DNA of 62,784 bases from an uncultured Atopobiaceae bacterium (GTDB lineage: Bacteria; Actinomycetota; Coriobacteriia; Coriobacteriales; Atopobiaceae). The stretch's first letter is position 1. Each line of letters begins with the position of its first letter. The stretch covers positions 1 to 62,784 of the forward strand of contig CALUJM010000013.1 in assembly GCA_944320975.1 (NCBI GenBank). The letters run 5' to 3'. Of this stretch, positions 26,051-35,969 are shown in pieces. The translations under genes were made by a program, and so were the position numbers. The notes under the pieces are model-generated. The model ran no database searches. It was given only the letters and a program-made list of their open reading frames with translations, and was not told where the DNA came from.

Positions 26051-27469
26051 CTACCGCCCCTCGCGCTCGCGCATGGCGGCGATGAAGGCCGGGCCCATGG
26101 CGGTCACGTCGCCGGCGCCCTGGGTGATCAGCAGGTCGCCGGGGCGGCAGATGCCGCAGAGGTCCTCGATGAGCTTCTTGCGGTTGGGGACGTAGGCCAC
26201 GTCGAGCACGTTGCCCGTGTGGCGCACGGCCTCGACCACGGTCTTGCCGGAGACGCCGGGGATCGGGGTCTCGCCGGCGGGGAACACGTCCATGACGCGC
26301 AGGATGTCGGCGCTGTCGAAGGCGCGGCCGAACTCGCCGGCGAGCGCCTGGGTGCGGCTGTAGCGGTGCGGCTGGAAGACGCAGATAATGCGCTTGAAGC
26401 CGAGCTCGGCGGCGGCGGAGAGGGTGACGGAGACCTCGGTGGGGTGGTGGCCGTAGTCGTCGACCACGGTCACGCCCGCGACGTCGCCCACGTGCGTGAA
26501 GCGGCGGCGGGCGCCCTTGAACTCGCTGAGCGCCGCGGCGGCCGCGACGACGTCGAGGCCCAGGACGTCGGCGACGGCGACGGCTGCCGTGGCGTTGGCC
26601 ATGTTGTGGCGTCCCGGGTTGGCGGCGATGGTCACGCGGACCGTGCCGCGCCCGCCGGGAAGCGACACGGCGAAGTGACTCGCCAGCGCATGTCCGCCAT
26701 CCTCGGGCGTGCAGACGTAGTCGCAGGAGGGGTCGAAGCCGTAGGTCACCACGCGGCGGCCGGTGGAGCGGGCGAGCTCGACGTAGCGCGCCACGTCGCC
26801 GTTCACGACGACGGTGCCCTCCTCGCCGACCAGGCCCATGAAGGTGCAGAAGGTCTTCTCGATGTTCTCGAGCGTGCCGTAGTGGTCGAGGTGGTCCGCC
26901 TCGATGTTGGTGACCACGACGACGCTGGGGTTGAGGTAGAGGAACGACCCGTCCGACTCGTCGGCCTCGCAGACGAAGTGCTCCCCGGAGCCGTTGCGCC
27001 CGTTGGTGTCGTAGCCCTCGACGACGCCGCCGATCAGGAAGGACGGGTCGAGGCCCATCTTGTCGAGCATGGTGGCGACCATCGAGGACGTGGTGGTCTT
27101 GCCGTGCGTGCCGGCCACCGCGACGGTGCGCTGCGTGCCCGAGAGCCACGAGAGCATCTTGGCGCGCGGCCAGATGGGGATGCCGAGCTCGTGGGCGCGC
27201 ACGACCTCGGGGTTGGTCTCGGGGATGGCGGTGGAGGTGACCACCACCTGCGGCGCGACCGCGTCGATGGTGGCGGCGTCGTGGCCCACGTGCACCTCGA
27301 TGCCGGCCGACTCGAGCTCGCGGACGTAGTGGGAGTTCTTGAGGTCGGAGCCCGTGACCTTGCAGCCGCGCTCGTGGAGGACGAGGGCGATGCCGCTCAT
27401 GCCGGCGCCGCCGATCCCGATGAAGTGGGCGCTCGTGACGTTTTCGATCCCATCGATGTTCTCGACCAT
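26051..27469 (-). CDS. murC: UDP-N-acetylmuramate--L-alanine ligase
   Basis: 472 aa. Rossmann-like N-terminal HFIGIGGAGMSGIALVL, ATP loop VAGTHGKTTTSSM, central motif CEADESDGSFLYLNP, and the ligase C domain with DDYGHHPTEVSVTL and FQPHRYSRTQ. It adds L-Ala to UDP-MurNAc. ATG 27469 is chosen; the 26 upstream residues of the longer frame are unlike the family. A 190-bp G/C-rich gap separates it from murG. Confidence 0.96.
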   Translation of the reverse strand: MVENIDGIENVTSAHFIGIGGAGMSGIALVLHERGCKVTGSDLKNSHYVRELESAGIEVHVGHDAATIDAVAPQVVVTSTAIPETNPEVVRAHELGIPIWPRAKMLSWLSGTQRTVAVAGTHGKTTTSSMVATMLDKMGLDPSFLIGGVVEGYDTNGRNGSGEHFVCEADESDGSFLYLNPSVVVVTNIEADHLDHYGTLENIEKTFCTFMGLVGEEGTVVVNGDVARYVELARSTGRRVVTYGFDPSCDYVCTPEDGGHALASHFAVSLPGGRGTVRVTIAANPGRHNMANATAAVAVADVLGLDVVAAAAALSEFKGARRRFTHVGDVAGVTVVDDYGHHPTEVSVTLSAAAELGFKRIICVFQPHRYSRTQALAGEFGRAFDSADILRVMDVFPAGETPIPGVSGKTVVEAVRHTGNVLDVAYVPNRKKLIEDLCGICRPGDLLITQGAGDVTAMGPAFIAAMREREGR

Positions 27470-27659
27470 GAGTCCGCTTTCGACGTGGCCTATCGTGCGT
27501 CCTCTAATGTATCTCAAATCGGGTGCCGACACGCAGCCTCCGCACAAATCCCGCGAGACCGCGGAGGGCTCAACCGCGGCTTTCGTCCGGGGGCCACCTG
27601 GGGGGCGGCGCGGCGCCCCGGGCCCGGACAGCCGTCGCCCGGCAGGAAGGGGCGGCCCC

Positions 27660-28787
27660 TCAGCCGCGGGCGGCGACCTCCACCTGGTCCGCCAGAGCCG
27701 CCGCGGCGCTGGTCTGGCCCAGCCCGCGGGCCGCCTCGCGCATGCGCTCGCGGCGGGCGGGGTCGTCCAGCAGGCCGAGCAGCTCGTCGGAGAAGGCCGG
27801 TTCGTCGATCTGGTCGTCGCGCACGAGCACGGCGGCGCCGGCGTCGGTGAGGTAGCGCGCGTTGGTGGTCTGGTGGTCGGCGGTGGCGTGCGGGTAGGGC
27901 ACGAGCAGGCTCGGCACCGCGAGCGCCGCGATCTCGGCGATCGAGGAGGCGCCGGCGCGCGACAGCACGAGGTCCGCCGCGGCGAGCGCCTGTCCCATGT
28001 TGGAGATGTAGGGCATCACGCGCCAGCGCAGTTGCTCCTCGGGCGTGAGCGCGAGCGCCGAGACGGTCTCGTCGAAGCCGTCGGCGCCCGTGGAGTGCAC
28101 CACGACGAGGCCCTCGCGGGAGAGCAGCTCGCGCTTGAGGCGGCAGACGCCCTCGTTGATGTGGGCGGCACCGAGCGAGCCGCCGAAGACGAGCAGCATC
28201 GTCTCGCCGGGCTCCACGCCAAAGGCGGCCCTTCCCTCCTCGCGGCTCGCGGAGCGGACGCTGCGGCGCACGGGGTTGCCCGTGAGCACCACCGAGCGGG
28301 CGGGGTGCTTGGCGCCCTCGAAGACCTCGCGCGCGGCCGGGACCGAGATGCACACGGCCTCGGCCGAGGGCGCGAGCGTCTTGTTGGCGAGCCCCGGCAC
28401 GGAGTTCTGCTCGTGAAGGAGGTAGGGCACGCCGGCGCGGTGGCAGGCGTTGAGCAGCGGCATCTCCACGTAGGCGCCGAAGCCCACGGCCACGTCGGGC
28501 GCGCCCTTCTCGGCGAAGCGGCCCTTGATCTGCGACTGCGCGCGGCTCATGCGCGCCAGCGAGCTCACGAGCGTCCACGGGCGCGCGCGGTCGAAGCCGC
28601 TCACGACCACCGGCACCAGCTCGAAGCCCGCCTCGGGGACGAGGCGCCCCTCGAGCTTGGCCGTCTGGCCGAAAAACGTCACGCGGTGGCCGCGGTCGCG
28701 CAGCTCCTCGGCAAGCGCGAGCGCGGGGTTGATGTGTCCGGCCGTGCCGCCCGCGGCGATCGCGACCTCGAGGTGCCTCTCGTCCAT
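27660..28787 (-). CDS. murG: UDP-GlcNAc:lipid I N-acetylglucosaminyltransferase
   Basis: 375 aa glycosyltransferase that makes lipid II at the inner membrane face. N-terminal GGTAGHINPALALA loop, HEQNSVPGLANK, and C-terminal VFGGSLGAAHIN, then SRAGASSIAEIAALAVPSLLVPYPHATADHQTTNA. ATG 28787 follows GGGGGAGAGG; ATG 28805, overlapping the ftsW stop, is also possible. Confidence 0.96.
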   Translation of the reverse strand: MDERHLEVAIAAGGTAGHINPALALAEELRDRGHRVTFFGQTAKLEGRLVPEAGFELVPVVVSGFDRARPWTLVSSLARMSRAQSQIKGRFAEKGAPDVAVGFGAYVEMPLLNACHRAGVPYLLHEQNSVPGLANKTLAPSAEAVCISVPAAREVFEGAKHPARSVVLTGNPVRRSVRSASREEGRAAFGVEPGETMLLVFGGSLGAAHINEGVCRLKRELLSREGLVVVHSTGADGFDETVSALALTPEEQLRWRVMPYISNMGQALAAADLVLSRAGASSIAEIAALAVPSLLVPYPHATADHQTTNARYLTDAGAAVLVRDDQIDEPAFSDELLGLLDDPARRERMREAARGLGQTSAAAALADQVEVAARG

Positions 28788-28801
28788 GTGCCTCTCCCCC
28801 G

Positions 28802-30259
28802 TCATCGTTTCCGCGGCCCGCGGTCACGGCCGCGCAGGCGGTCGGTGGCGCTGGGCCCGAGGTCTATTCTGCCGCCGCTGCCGCGCCCCGTCGAGCCCCT
28901 CCCGGGCGCCGACCCGCCGCGTCGCCCGGACGGGCGTCCGGCGCCGCCCTCCACCACGGTGAAGACCCCGCGCCCGGGGCGCTGCCGAGACTCGCCGGAG
29001 CGGGCGGACGCGTCGGCGCCGCCCTCGAGCTGCCAGGAGCGGCGCACGCCGTCGTGGGCGGTCTCGGGCAGGCTCGAGTGCACGGAGACCGAGACGATCA
29101 CGCCCACGAGCATGAGGCTCGCGATGATCGACGAGCCGCCGTAGGACAGAAACGGGATCGGCTTGCCGGAGAGCGGGAAGAGCCCCAGCACGCCGGAGAC
29201 GTTGAGCAGCAGCTGCACGACCACGAGCGTGGTGCAGCCCGCCGCCACCAGGCGCCCGGAGAGGTCGGGGGCGTAGCGGGCGATCTGGAAGCCCGCCCAG
29301 AGGAACACGCCGAAGCCCACGAGCACGCCCAGGGTGCCCACCAGGCCGCACTCCTCGCCGATGATGGCGAAGATGAAGTCGTTGTGGGCCATGGGCAGGT
29401 AGGAGTACTTCTGCCGCGAGAAGCCGATCCCCACGCCCAGCAGGCCGCCCGACCCGAAGGCGTAGAAGCCCTGGATGAGCTGGTAGCCGGTGTCGAACGG
29501 GTCGCTCCAGGGGTCGAGCATGGTCAGCAGGCGCTGGCGGGAGTAGTCGTCGCTCAGCGAGAGGGCGAGAAACCCGGCGACGCCCAGGGCCAGGAACAGC
29601 AGGACGATCCACTTGGGGACGCCGGCGAGGTAGCCCATGACCACGATCGTGAGGCCGAGCACCATCGTCGAGCCCTTGTCGGGCTGCACAACGATGAGCA
29701 CGAGCGGCAGCCCCACGCCCACCACGAGCAGCTTCAGGAAGCCCGACCAGTCGAGCGAGCCCTCCTCGAAGTAGCGCTCGGCCACGTTGGCGGCCGTGAA
29801 CACGATGGTGAGCTTGGCGAACTCGGAGGGCTGCAGGTCGAAAAATCCCAGGTTGATCCAGCGGGTTGCGCCCATGTCGTTGTCCGTGCCGGCCACGATG
29901 ACCAAGGCGAGCAGGCCCACGGTCACCACCCAGATGGGCACGAGGAAGCGCCTCACCCATATGCGGTAGTCGAGGATCGCGAGCGCCGCGGCGGCGGCGA
30001 GGCCCACGACCGAGAAGAGCAGCTGGCGCTTGAGGTAGTAGGCGGCGTCGCCGGTGGCGTCGAGCGCCGTGACCGACGAGGCGGAGTAGACCATGAGCAT
30101 GCCGAAGGCCGCGAGGACGGCCACGCACGCGATGAGGATCAGCCTCGGGCGCATGAAGCGCTCGGGCACCCCCAGCAGCATGGACTCCCCGGAGCTCCCC
30201 CGCGCGCGGCGCGCGCGCCCGGCGCCGGCCGCGGCCTGCCTGCCCGCCACGGCGCTCAC
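28802..30259 (-). CDS. ftsW: Septal peptidoglycan polymerase FtsW
   Basis: SEDS-family glycosyltransferase working with FtsI. About ten membrane segments, with motifs GATRWINLG and PSEFAKL, VVQPDKGSTMVL, AHNDFIFAIIGEECG and KPIPFLSYGGSS. A ~105-residue Arg/Gly-rich tail follows the last helix. Start GTG 30259 overlaps the murD stop (GTGA); ATG 30181 with GGGGAG close upstream is an alternative that drops an Arg/Ala-rich leader. Confidence 0.94.
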   Translation of the reverse strand: MSAVAGRQAAAGAGRARRARGSSGESMLLGVPERFMRPRLILIACVAVLAAFGMLMVYSASSVTALDATGDAAYYLKRQLLFSVVGLAAAAALAILDYRIWVRRFLVPIWVVTVGLLALVIVAGTDNDMGATRWINLGFFDLQPSEFAKLTIVFTAANVAERYFEEGSLDWSGFLKLLVVGVGLPLVLIVVQPDKGSTMVLGLTIVVMGYLAGVPKWIVLLFLALGVAGFLALSLSDDYSRQRLLTMLDPWSDPFDTGYQLIQGFYAFGSGGLLGVGIGFSRQKYSYLPMAHNDFIFAIIGEECGLVGTLGVLVGFGVFLWAGFQIARYAPDLSGRLVAAGCTTLVVVQLLLNVSGVLGLFPLSGKPIPFLSYGGSSIIASLMLVGVIVSVSVHSSLPETAHDGVRRSWQLEGGADASARSGESRQRPGRGVFTVVEGGAGRPSGRRGGSAPGRGSTGRGSGGRIDLGPSATDRLRGRDRGPRKR

Positions 30260-31665
30260 TCCCCCGCGCCCGCGAGGTCGCGAACGAGCTGCTTGAAGAG
30301 GCGGCCGCGCTCGGCCATGTTGGAGAACTCGTCGAAAGACGAGCACGCCGGCGAGAGCAGCACGGTCTCGCCGGGACGGGCCGCGGCGACGGCGGCGCCG
30401 AAGGCCTCGCGCAGGTGCGCCGCGCGCACGACCTCGAGCGCGGCGCCCTTCTCGGCGCGCGCGGACTCGAGGGCGGCCGCGATGCGCTCCCCCGCCTCGC
30501 CGAAGCACACCGCCGCGCGGCAGCGGTCGCACACCGCGGAGGCGAGCGAGGCCAGGTCGGTCATCTTGTCGTGGCCGCCGAGCAGCACCACGACCGAGCC
30601 GGCCGGGAAGGCGGTGAGGGCCTTCTCCACCGAGTCGGTGTTGGTCGCCTTGGAGTCGTTGACGAAGCGCACGCCCCCGACCTCGCCGGCGGGCTCGATG
30701 CGGTGCTCGATGGGCGAGAAGGACCTGAGGCCGGCGCGCACATCGTCGGCGGGGACGCCCGCCTCGAGCGCCAGCGCGGCGGCCGCGAGGGCGTTCTCGG
30801 CGTTGTGCAGGCCGAAGACCTGGAGCTCGGAGGAGGCGAGCAGCTCCCGCTCGACGCCGTCGAGGCGCACGACGAGCGCGCCCTCGCGCAGGAAGGCGGC
30901 GCAGGGGCCCTCGGGCTCGCGCTCGACGGAGAGGCGGCAGACGCGCACCCCGCGGGCCTCGCAGCGCGCGGCCACCGCGCGGCACCACCCGTCGTCGACG
31001 GAGACCACGGCCAGGTCGCCCTCGGCGAGGTTCGCGAAGGCGCGCTCCTTGGCGGCCGCGTAGGCCTCCATCGTGTGGTGCCACTCGAGGTGGTCGGGCG
31101 TGATGTTGAGCAGGGCCGCCGCCCGCGGGTGGAAGAGCCGCGTCGAGGCGAGCTGGAAGCTCGAGAGCTCGGCCACGAACCACGTCCCCTCCGCGCGCCC
31201 GGGGAGCGCCTCGAGCGGCGGCATGCCGATGTTGCCCACCGACTCGGCGGGAAGGCCGCCCGCGCGCAGCAGGTGCGTGGTCATGGAGGTCGTGGTCGTC
31301 TTCCCGTTGGTACCGGTGACGACGAGCCAGCGCTCGGGGCTCTCGCGCCAGGCGAGCTCGGGCTCGCTCACGACCTCGGCCGAGCAGGCGGCCGCGGCGC
31401 GGTAGAACGGGGCGTCCTGCGGGATGCCCGGGGAGGCCACGGCGAGGTCGTAGGCGCCCTCGACCCTCTCGGTCCCGCACACCACGGTCACGCCCGCCTC
31501 CTCGAGGGCGCGCGTCCTGTCGCCGGGCTCGGAGCCGGCGCCGCCGTAGAGCGTGACCGAGCCCACGCGGCCGGGCCCGAGCGAGGCGAGGTAGCGGGCA
31601 GCCGCCTCCCCCGTCCTGCCGAGGCCGAGCACGACGACGTTGCCGAGATATGCGCGAGAGCCCAT
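30256..31665 (-). CDS. murD: UDP-N-acetylmuramoyl-L-alanine--D-glutamate ligase
   Basis: 469 aa. N-terminal NVVVLGLGRTGEAAARYL, ATP loop VVTGTNGKTTTTSM, then NITPDHLEWHHTMEAYAAAK and C-terminal FVNDSKATNTDSVEKAL and LLSPACSSFDEFSNMAERG. ATG 31665 follows GGGGGAGAAGGAC, where the ribosome-binding site overlaps the recurring GAGAAGGAC word; an upstream ATG at 31686 lacks a site. Confidence 0.95.
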   Translation of the reverse strand: MGSRAYLGNVVVLGLGRTGEAAARYLASLGPGRVGSVTLYGGAGSEPGDRTRALEEAGVTVVCGTERVEGAYDLAVASPGIPQDAPFYRAAAACSAEVVSEPELAWRESPERWLVVTGTNGKTTTTSMTTHLLRAGGLPAESVGNIGMPPLEALPGRAEGTWFVAELSSFQLASTRLFHPRAAALLNITPDHLEWHHTMEAYAAAKERAFANLAEGDLAVVSVDDGWCRAVAARCEARGVRVCRLSVEREPEGPCAAFLREGALVVRLDGVERELLASSELQVFGLHNAENALAAAALALEAGVPADDVRAGLRSFSPIEHRIEPAGEVGGVRFVNDSKATNTDSVEKALTAFPAGSVVVLLGGHDKMTDLASLASAVCDRCRAAVCFGEAGERIAAALESARAEKGAALEVVRAAHLREAFGAAVAAARPGETVLLSPACSSFDEFSNMAERGRLFKQLVRDLAGAGE

Positions 31666-31690
31666 GTCCTTCTCCCCCGATGCCATCTGT

Positions 31691-32722
31691 CTAGCCGAGC
31701 TGGAAATAGAGCGCGAAACCGAGCGCCGCGAAGGCGGCCGAGACGATCCAGAACCTCACGACGACCTTGTTCTCCGCCCAGCCCATCTGCTCGAAGTGGT
31801 GGTGGATCGGGGTCATGAGGAACACGCGCCTGCCCGTGAGCTTGAAGCTCGTGACCTGGATCATGACGGAGAGCGCCTCGCAGACGAAGACGCCGCCCAT
31901 GATCAGCGAGGCGATCTCGGACTTGGTGAGGACGGCCAGGGAGGCGAGCGCCGCGCCCAGGGCGAGCGACCCGGTGTCGCCCATGAAGATCGAGGCCGGG
32001 TAGCAGTTGTGCCAGAGGAAGCCCACGCAGGCGCCCGCGATGGCGCCCGCGAAGATGGCCAGGTCGAGCTCGCCGTAGCGGAAGGCGACCATGGCCATCA
32101 CGAGCATGACGACCATCGAGCAGCCGCCGGCGAGGCCGTCGAGGCCGTCGGTGAGGTTGACGGCGTTGGAGAGGCCCGCCATGAGCAGGAACACGAAGAC
32201 GAGGTAGAGCCACGGGATCGCCACCCGGGCGCCGCCCAGGTCGAGCGTCGTCGTGAGGACGCCGAGGTCGATGGAGAGGCCGCCGGGGAAGCTCACCGCC
32301 GCGGGGACGCCGCAGACGTTGACCGCCACGAGGCAGAAGACCACCGAGATGATGATCAGGCCCGCCATCTTCTGGGACGGCGTGAGGCCCAGCGAGCGGC
32401 CGTGGGCCACGGACTCGATGTCGTCGAGCAGGCCGAGCGAGCCGGTCACGAGCGTGGCGGCGACGGCCAGGATGAGGCCGGGCGTCCACTCGGCGAGAAG
32501 GGCCACGGAGACGACCACGCCCACCAGGATGATGATGCCGCCCATCGTGGGCGTGCCCTGCTTCACGAGGTGGCGCTGGGGGCCGTCGGCGCGGATCTGC
32601 TGGCCCACGCCCTCGTGGCGCATGAGGCGGATGAACAGGGGCATGAGCAGCCCCGTGACCAGGGCGGCGAGGCCCACGGCGAGAAACACCTGATAGGTGG
32701 GGTATTCGGGATTTCCGATCAT
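31691..32722 (-). CDS. mraY: Phospho-N-acetylmuramoyl-pentapeptide transferase
   Basis: 343 aa integral membrane enzyme making lipid I from UDP-MurNAc-pentapeptide and undecaprenyl phosphate. Motifs: TPTMGGIIIL, LGLLDDIE (Asp pair), NAVNLTDGLDGLAGG, and FMGDTGSLALG, with MTPIHHHFE near the end. About ten membrane helices. Its ATG overlaps the murF stop (ATGA). Confidence 0.96.
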   Translation of the reverse strand: MIGNPEYPTYQVFLAVGLAALVTGLLMPLFIRLMRHEGVGQQIRADGPQRHLVKQGTPTMGGIIILVGVVVSVALLAEWTPGLILAVAATLVTGSLGLLDDIESVAHGRSLGLTPSQKMAGLIIISVVFCLVAVNVCGVPAAVSFPGGLSIDLGVLTTTLDLGGARVAIPWLYLVFVFLLMAGLSNAVNLTDGLDGLAGGCSMVVMLVMAMVAFRYGELDLAIFAGAIAGACVGFLWHNCYPASIFMGDTGSLALGAALASLAVLTKSEIASLIMGGVFVCEALSVMIQVTSFKLTGRRVFLMTPIHHHFEQMGWAENKVVVRFWIVSAAFAALGFALYFQLG

Positions 32723-34158
32723 CGGTCGAGCACTCCCCTCACGAAGTTGTCCAGCCCCGCGGCGCGCGAGGCCTTGACGAGCACGAGGTCGCCCTCGCCG
32801 AGCACCGGCCCGATGACGCGCACGGCGTCCTCGACCGTCGCGAAGCGCTCGATGGCGTCCTCGGAGAGGCCCATCGTGCGCGCGGCCTCGGCCATCTCGC
32901 CGGCGAGCGCGTCGCCGACGAGCACGAGCAGGTCGACGCCCTTGGCGGCCGCGTAGGCGCCCACGTAGCCGTGGAGGCGCGGCGCCTCGTCGCCGAGCTC
33001 GCCCATCTCGCCGAGGACGGCCACGCGCCGCCCGGTGCACGCCATCGAGGCGAGCACGTCGAGCGAGGAGGCCATCGAGGCGGGGGCGGCGTTGTAGGAG
33101 TCGTCGATCACGCGGGCGCCCGAGGCGGCCTCGCGCACGTCGAGGCGCATGCTCGTGGCGGGCATGGTCTCGATGGCGTCGACGGCGGCGTCTCGATCGA
33201 GCCCCGCGCGCCAGATGAGGGCGACGGCCAGCAGCAGGTCGTCGGCGGCGGCGCGGCCGGGGACCGCGAGGCGCGCCGTGCGGCGCCAGCCGTCGGCGCA
33301 GGCGATCTCGACCGTGGCGCGGCCCTCGTCGTCGAGCGTCACGCCGAGCGCGCGCACGTCGTCGGCGGCGGAGGAGCCCACGCGCATGACGCCGACGCCC
33401 GCGGGGCGGCAGAAGCCCTCCTCGATGAAGGGCGTGAAGTCGCCGGAGCTCGTGAGCGCGAGGGTGCGCGGGAGCCCGCCGCGGTCGCGCATGCCGGAGA
33501 CGATCTCCGCCTTGGCGCGGGCGATGTTCTCGCGGCTGCCGAGCAGGCCGATGTGGCTGGTGCCCACGTTGGTGATCGCGGCGAGCGCGGGCTGGCACGC
33601 GGCCGCGAGGCGCTCGATCTCGTGGGCGTGGTTCATGCCGAGCTCGCAGACCACGACCTCCGCGTCCTCGGGCGTCGAGAGCACGGTGAGGGGGCCGCCG
33701 ATGAGGTTGTTGAGGTTGCCGCGGGTGGCGTGGCAGCGGCGCTGGGAGCCAAAGCCGGCCGCCAGCATCTCCTTGGTCGTGGTCTTGCCCACCGACCCGG
33801 TGACGGCCACGACGAGCCAGCCGGGGTGCAGCTCGCGCCAGGCCCGCGCGAGGCGCAGCAGGAACTCCTCGCAGTCGTCGCCCGCGGCGCGCAGGACCGC
33901 GCAGCCCGCGGCGCGGGCGGCATCGAGGTCCTTCTCGGCCACCGCGGAGGAGGCGACGACGGCAGCGGCGCCCGCGGAGGCGGCGGAGGCGAGGTAGGCG
34001 TTTCCGTCCACGCGCTCGCCCGCGAAGGCGACGAACATGCCGCCGGGGGCGACGGCGCGCGAGTCGATGACGACCTCGCCCCTCACGTCGGAGGCGCCCT
34101 CGAGGAGCACCTCCGCGCCGGTGGCGCGCGCGACGTCGCCTATGGACATACAGATCAT
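32719..34158 (-). CDS. murF: UDP-MurNAc-tripeptide--D-Ala-D-Ala ligase
   Basis: 479 aa. N-terminal VIDSRAVAPGGMFVAFAGERVDG substrate domain, ATP loop VAVTGSVGKTTTKEML, then LNNLIGGPLTVL, ELGMNHAHEIERLA and NVGTSHIGLLGS; C-terminal DDSYNAAPASMASSLDVL. It finishes the pentapeptide precursor. AAAGG lies upstream of ATG 34158. No murE lies between it and ftsI, the position it commonly occupies. Confidence 0.95.
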   Translation of the reverse strand: MICMSIGDVARATGAEVLLEGASDVRGEVVIDSRAVAPGGMFVAFAGERVDGNAYLASAASAGAAAVVASSAVAEKDLDAARAAGCAVLRAAGDDCEEFLLRLARAWRELHPGWLVVAVTGSVGKTTTKEMLAAGFGSQRRCHATRGNLNNLIGGPLTVLSTPEDAEVVVCELGMNHAHEIERLAAACQPALAAITNVGTSHIGLLGSRENIARAKAEIVSGMRDRGGLPRTLALTSSGDFTPFIEEGFCRPAGVGVMRVGSSAADDVRALGVTLDDEGRATVEIACADGWRRTARLAVPGRAAADDLLLAVALIWRAGLDRDAAVDAIETMPATSMRLDVREAASGARVIDDSYNAAPASMASSLDVLASMACTGRRVAVLGEMGELGDEAPRLHGYVGAYAAAKGVDLLVLVGDALAGEMAEAARTMGLSEDAIERFATVEDAVRVIGPVLGEGDLVLVKASRAAGLDNFVRGVLDR

Positions 34159-34174
34159 CGTGCAACCTTTCTTT

Positions 34175-35959
34175 CTATGACGCGGGCGTGACGCCCAGGA
34201 TGTTCACCGCCTGGCTCATGACGTCGTGGAAGACGTTGGCCGAGGACTGGGAGGCAAGGTGCGGCAGGTGGTTGAGGCCCACGTACACGAGGACCTCCGG
34301 GTCGGAGGCGTTTGCGAAGCCGCACAGCGAGGCCACGAAGGAGCCGGAGAGGTAGCCGCCGTCCTCGGAGGCCTGCTCGCCCGTGCCGGTCTTGCCGGCG
34401 ATGTCGTAGCCGTCGATGCGGGCGTTCTTGCCGGTGCCCTCGGCCACGACGGTGCGCATGATGTCGACCTCCTCGGCGCAGGCCTCCTCCGAGATGATGC
34501 GCTCCCCCGCCGGCCAGTCGACCTCCTCCTCGCCCTTGGCGACGAGGAAGTGGGGCGTCATGGGGACGCCGCCGTTGGCGACCGACCCGTAGGCGCGCAC
34601 GATCTGGACCATGGGGACGGCGAGCGCCTGGCCGAAGGCCATCGAGCCCGGGGTGCCGCCGTCGTACTCGGCCGGCGTCCTCACGATGCCCTCGGTCTCG
34701 CCGGGGAAGTCGATGCCCGTGGCGTGGCCGATCCCGTAGCGGTCCACGCCCTCGGCGAAGGCCTCGGCGCCGATGACCTCGGTGACGAGCATCGCCATGG
34801 CGGTGTTGGACGAGCGGCGCATCATCTCGCGGACGGACATGTCCTCCGTGTAGTCGCGGCCGTCGTCGTCGGTGACGTAGTTGTCGCCCACCTTGTAGAA
34901 GGCGGGCACGGTGTAGACGGTCTCGGGGGTGTAGAGCCCCAGGTCGAGCCCGATGGAGGTGGTGAGCACCTTGAAGACCGAGCCGGGCTCGAAGGAGCTC
35001 GAGACGAGCTTGAGGCTGAGGGCCTCGTCCTGGAGGTTCGAGAAGTCCGCGAGCGGGGTCGAGCACGCCGCGAGGATCTCGCCGGTGCGCGGCTCGGTCA
35101 CCATGACCGAGCCGGAGTCGGCCGAGTAGGTGCCCACGGCCTCGGAGATGATCGACTCGCAGGCCTGCTGGAGGTCGATGTCGAGCGAGATCACGATGTC
35201 GGTGCCGTCCTTGGCGTCCACGACCTGCGACACGCCGCCCGCGATGGGGGTGCCGGTGCGGCCGGTCTCGATGAGCATCTCGCCGTCGGTGCCGGTGAGC
35301 AGGTCGTTGTACTGGTACTCGAGGCCCGAGGCGCCCTCGCCGTCGACGTTGACGAAGCCCAGGATCTGCGCGGCCACGTTGCCGTAGGGGTAGACGCGCT
35401 TGGTGTCGGCGAGGAAGTAGACGCCCGCGAGCTCCTTCTTGACGAGCGTGTCGTGGAGCTCGTCCGCCACGTCCTGGTCGACCTGGCGCTGGATGTAGAC
35501 GAAGGTGGTGTCGGCGGGGGTGATCAGGTCCATGTAGTCCTGCTTCTCGCCGCCGAGGGCGTCGGCGAGGGCCGAGGCCACGCCCGAGGGGTCCTGGATC
35601 TCCTTGGGGTTGGCGTAGATGGTCTCGCAGTCCTCGCTCATGGCCAGGACGTTGCCGTTGCGGTCGAAGATCGTGCCGCGCTTCGCGTGCAGCACGATGC
35701 GGTTGGTGCGCTGGCTCTCCGCCTTGGAGGAGAGGTTGCCGGCGTCGATGATCTGAAGGAAGCCCAGCCGCGCCGCGACGACGCCGAAGACGGCCAGGAA
35801 GATGCGGCGCGTGACCGACAGACCGCGGTCCGAGCCGCCGCTGCCCGATCCGCCGGGCCGCGACGCCCTGACGCGGTAGCGCGCACGAGAGGCCTCGTCG
35901 TACGAGGCCTCTGGATGGTTCCTCCGCCCGGGGCGGGTATGTCTGTTGCTGCTTCTCAC
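34175..35959 (-). CDS. ftsI: Septal transpeptidase FtsI (class B PBP)
   Basis: 594 aa. Basic cytoplasmic N terminus, one membrane helix (RIFLAVFGVVAARLGFLQII), PBP dimerisation region, and a transpeptidase domain with active-site Ser327 in GSVFK, Ser383-Ser-Asn385 and KTGT from Lys523. No PASTA domains. GTG 35959 begins 10 bp after the ftsL stop; it lacks a good ribosome-binding site, so a different start nearby is possible. Confidence 0.94.
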   Translation of the reverse strand: MRSSNRHTRPGRRNHPEASYDEASRARYRVRASRPGGSGSGGSDRGLSVTRRIFLAVFGVVAARLGFLQIIDAGNLSSKAESQRTNRIVLHAKRGTIFDRNGNVLAMSEDCETIYANPKEIQDPSGVASALADALGGEKQDYMDLITPADTTFVYIQRQVDQDVADELHDTLVKKELAGVYFLADTKRVYPYGNVAAQILGFVNVDGEGASGLEYQYNDLLTGTDGEMLIETGRTGTPIAGGVSQVVDAKDGTDIVISLDIDLQQACESIISEAVGTYSADSGSVMVTEPRTGEILAACSTPLADFSNLQDEALSLKLVSSSFEPGSVFKVLTTSIGLDLGLYTPETVYTVPAFYKVGDNYVTDDDGRDYTEDMSVREMMRRSSNTAMAMLVTEVIGAEAFAEGVDRYGIGHATGIDFPGETEGIVRTPAEYDGGTPGSMAFGQALAVPMVQIVRAYGSVANGGVPMTPHFLVAKGEEEVDWPAGERIISEEACAEEVDIMRTVVAEGTGKNARIDGYDIAGKTGTGEQASEDGGYLSGSFVASLCGFANASDPEVLVYVGLNHLPHLASQSSANVFHDVMSQAVNILGVTPAS

Positions 35960-35969
35960 GCTAGCAAGT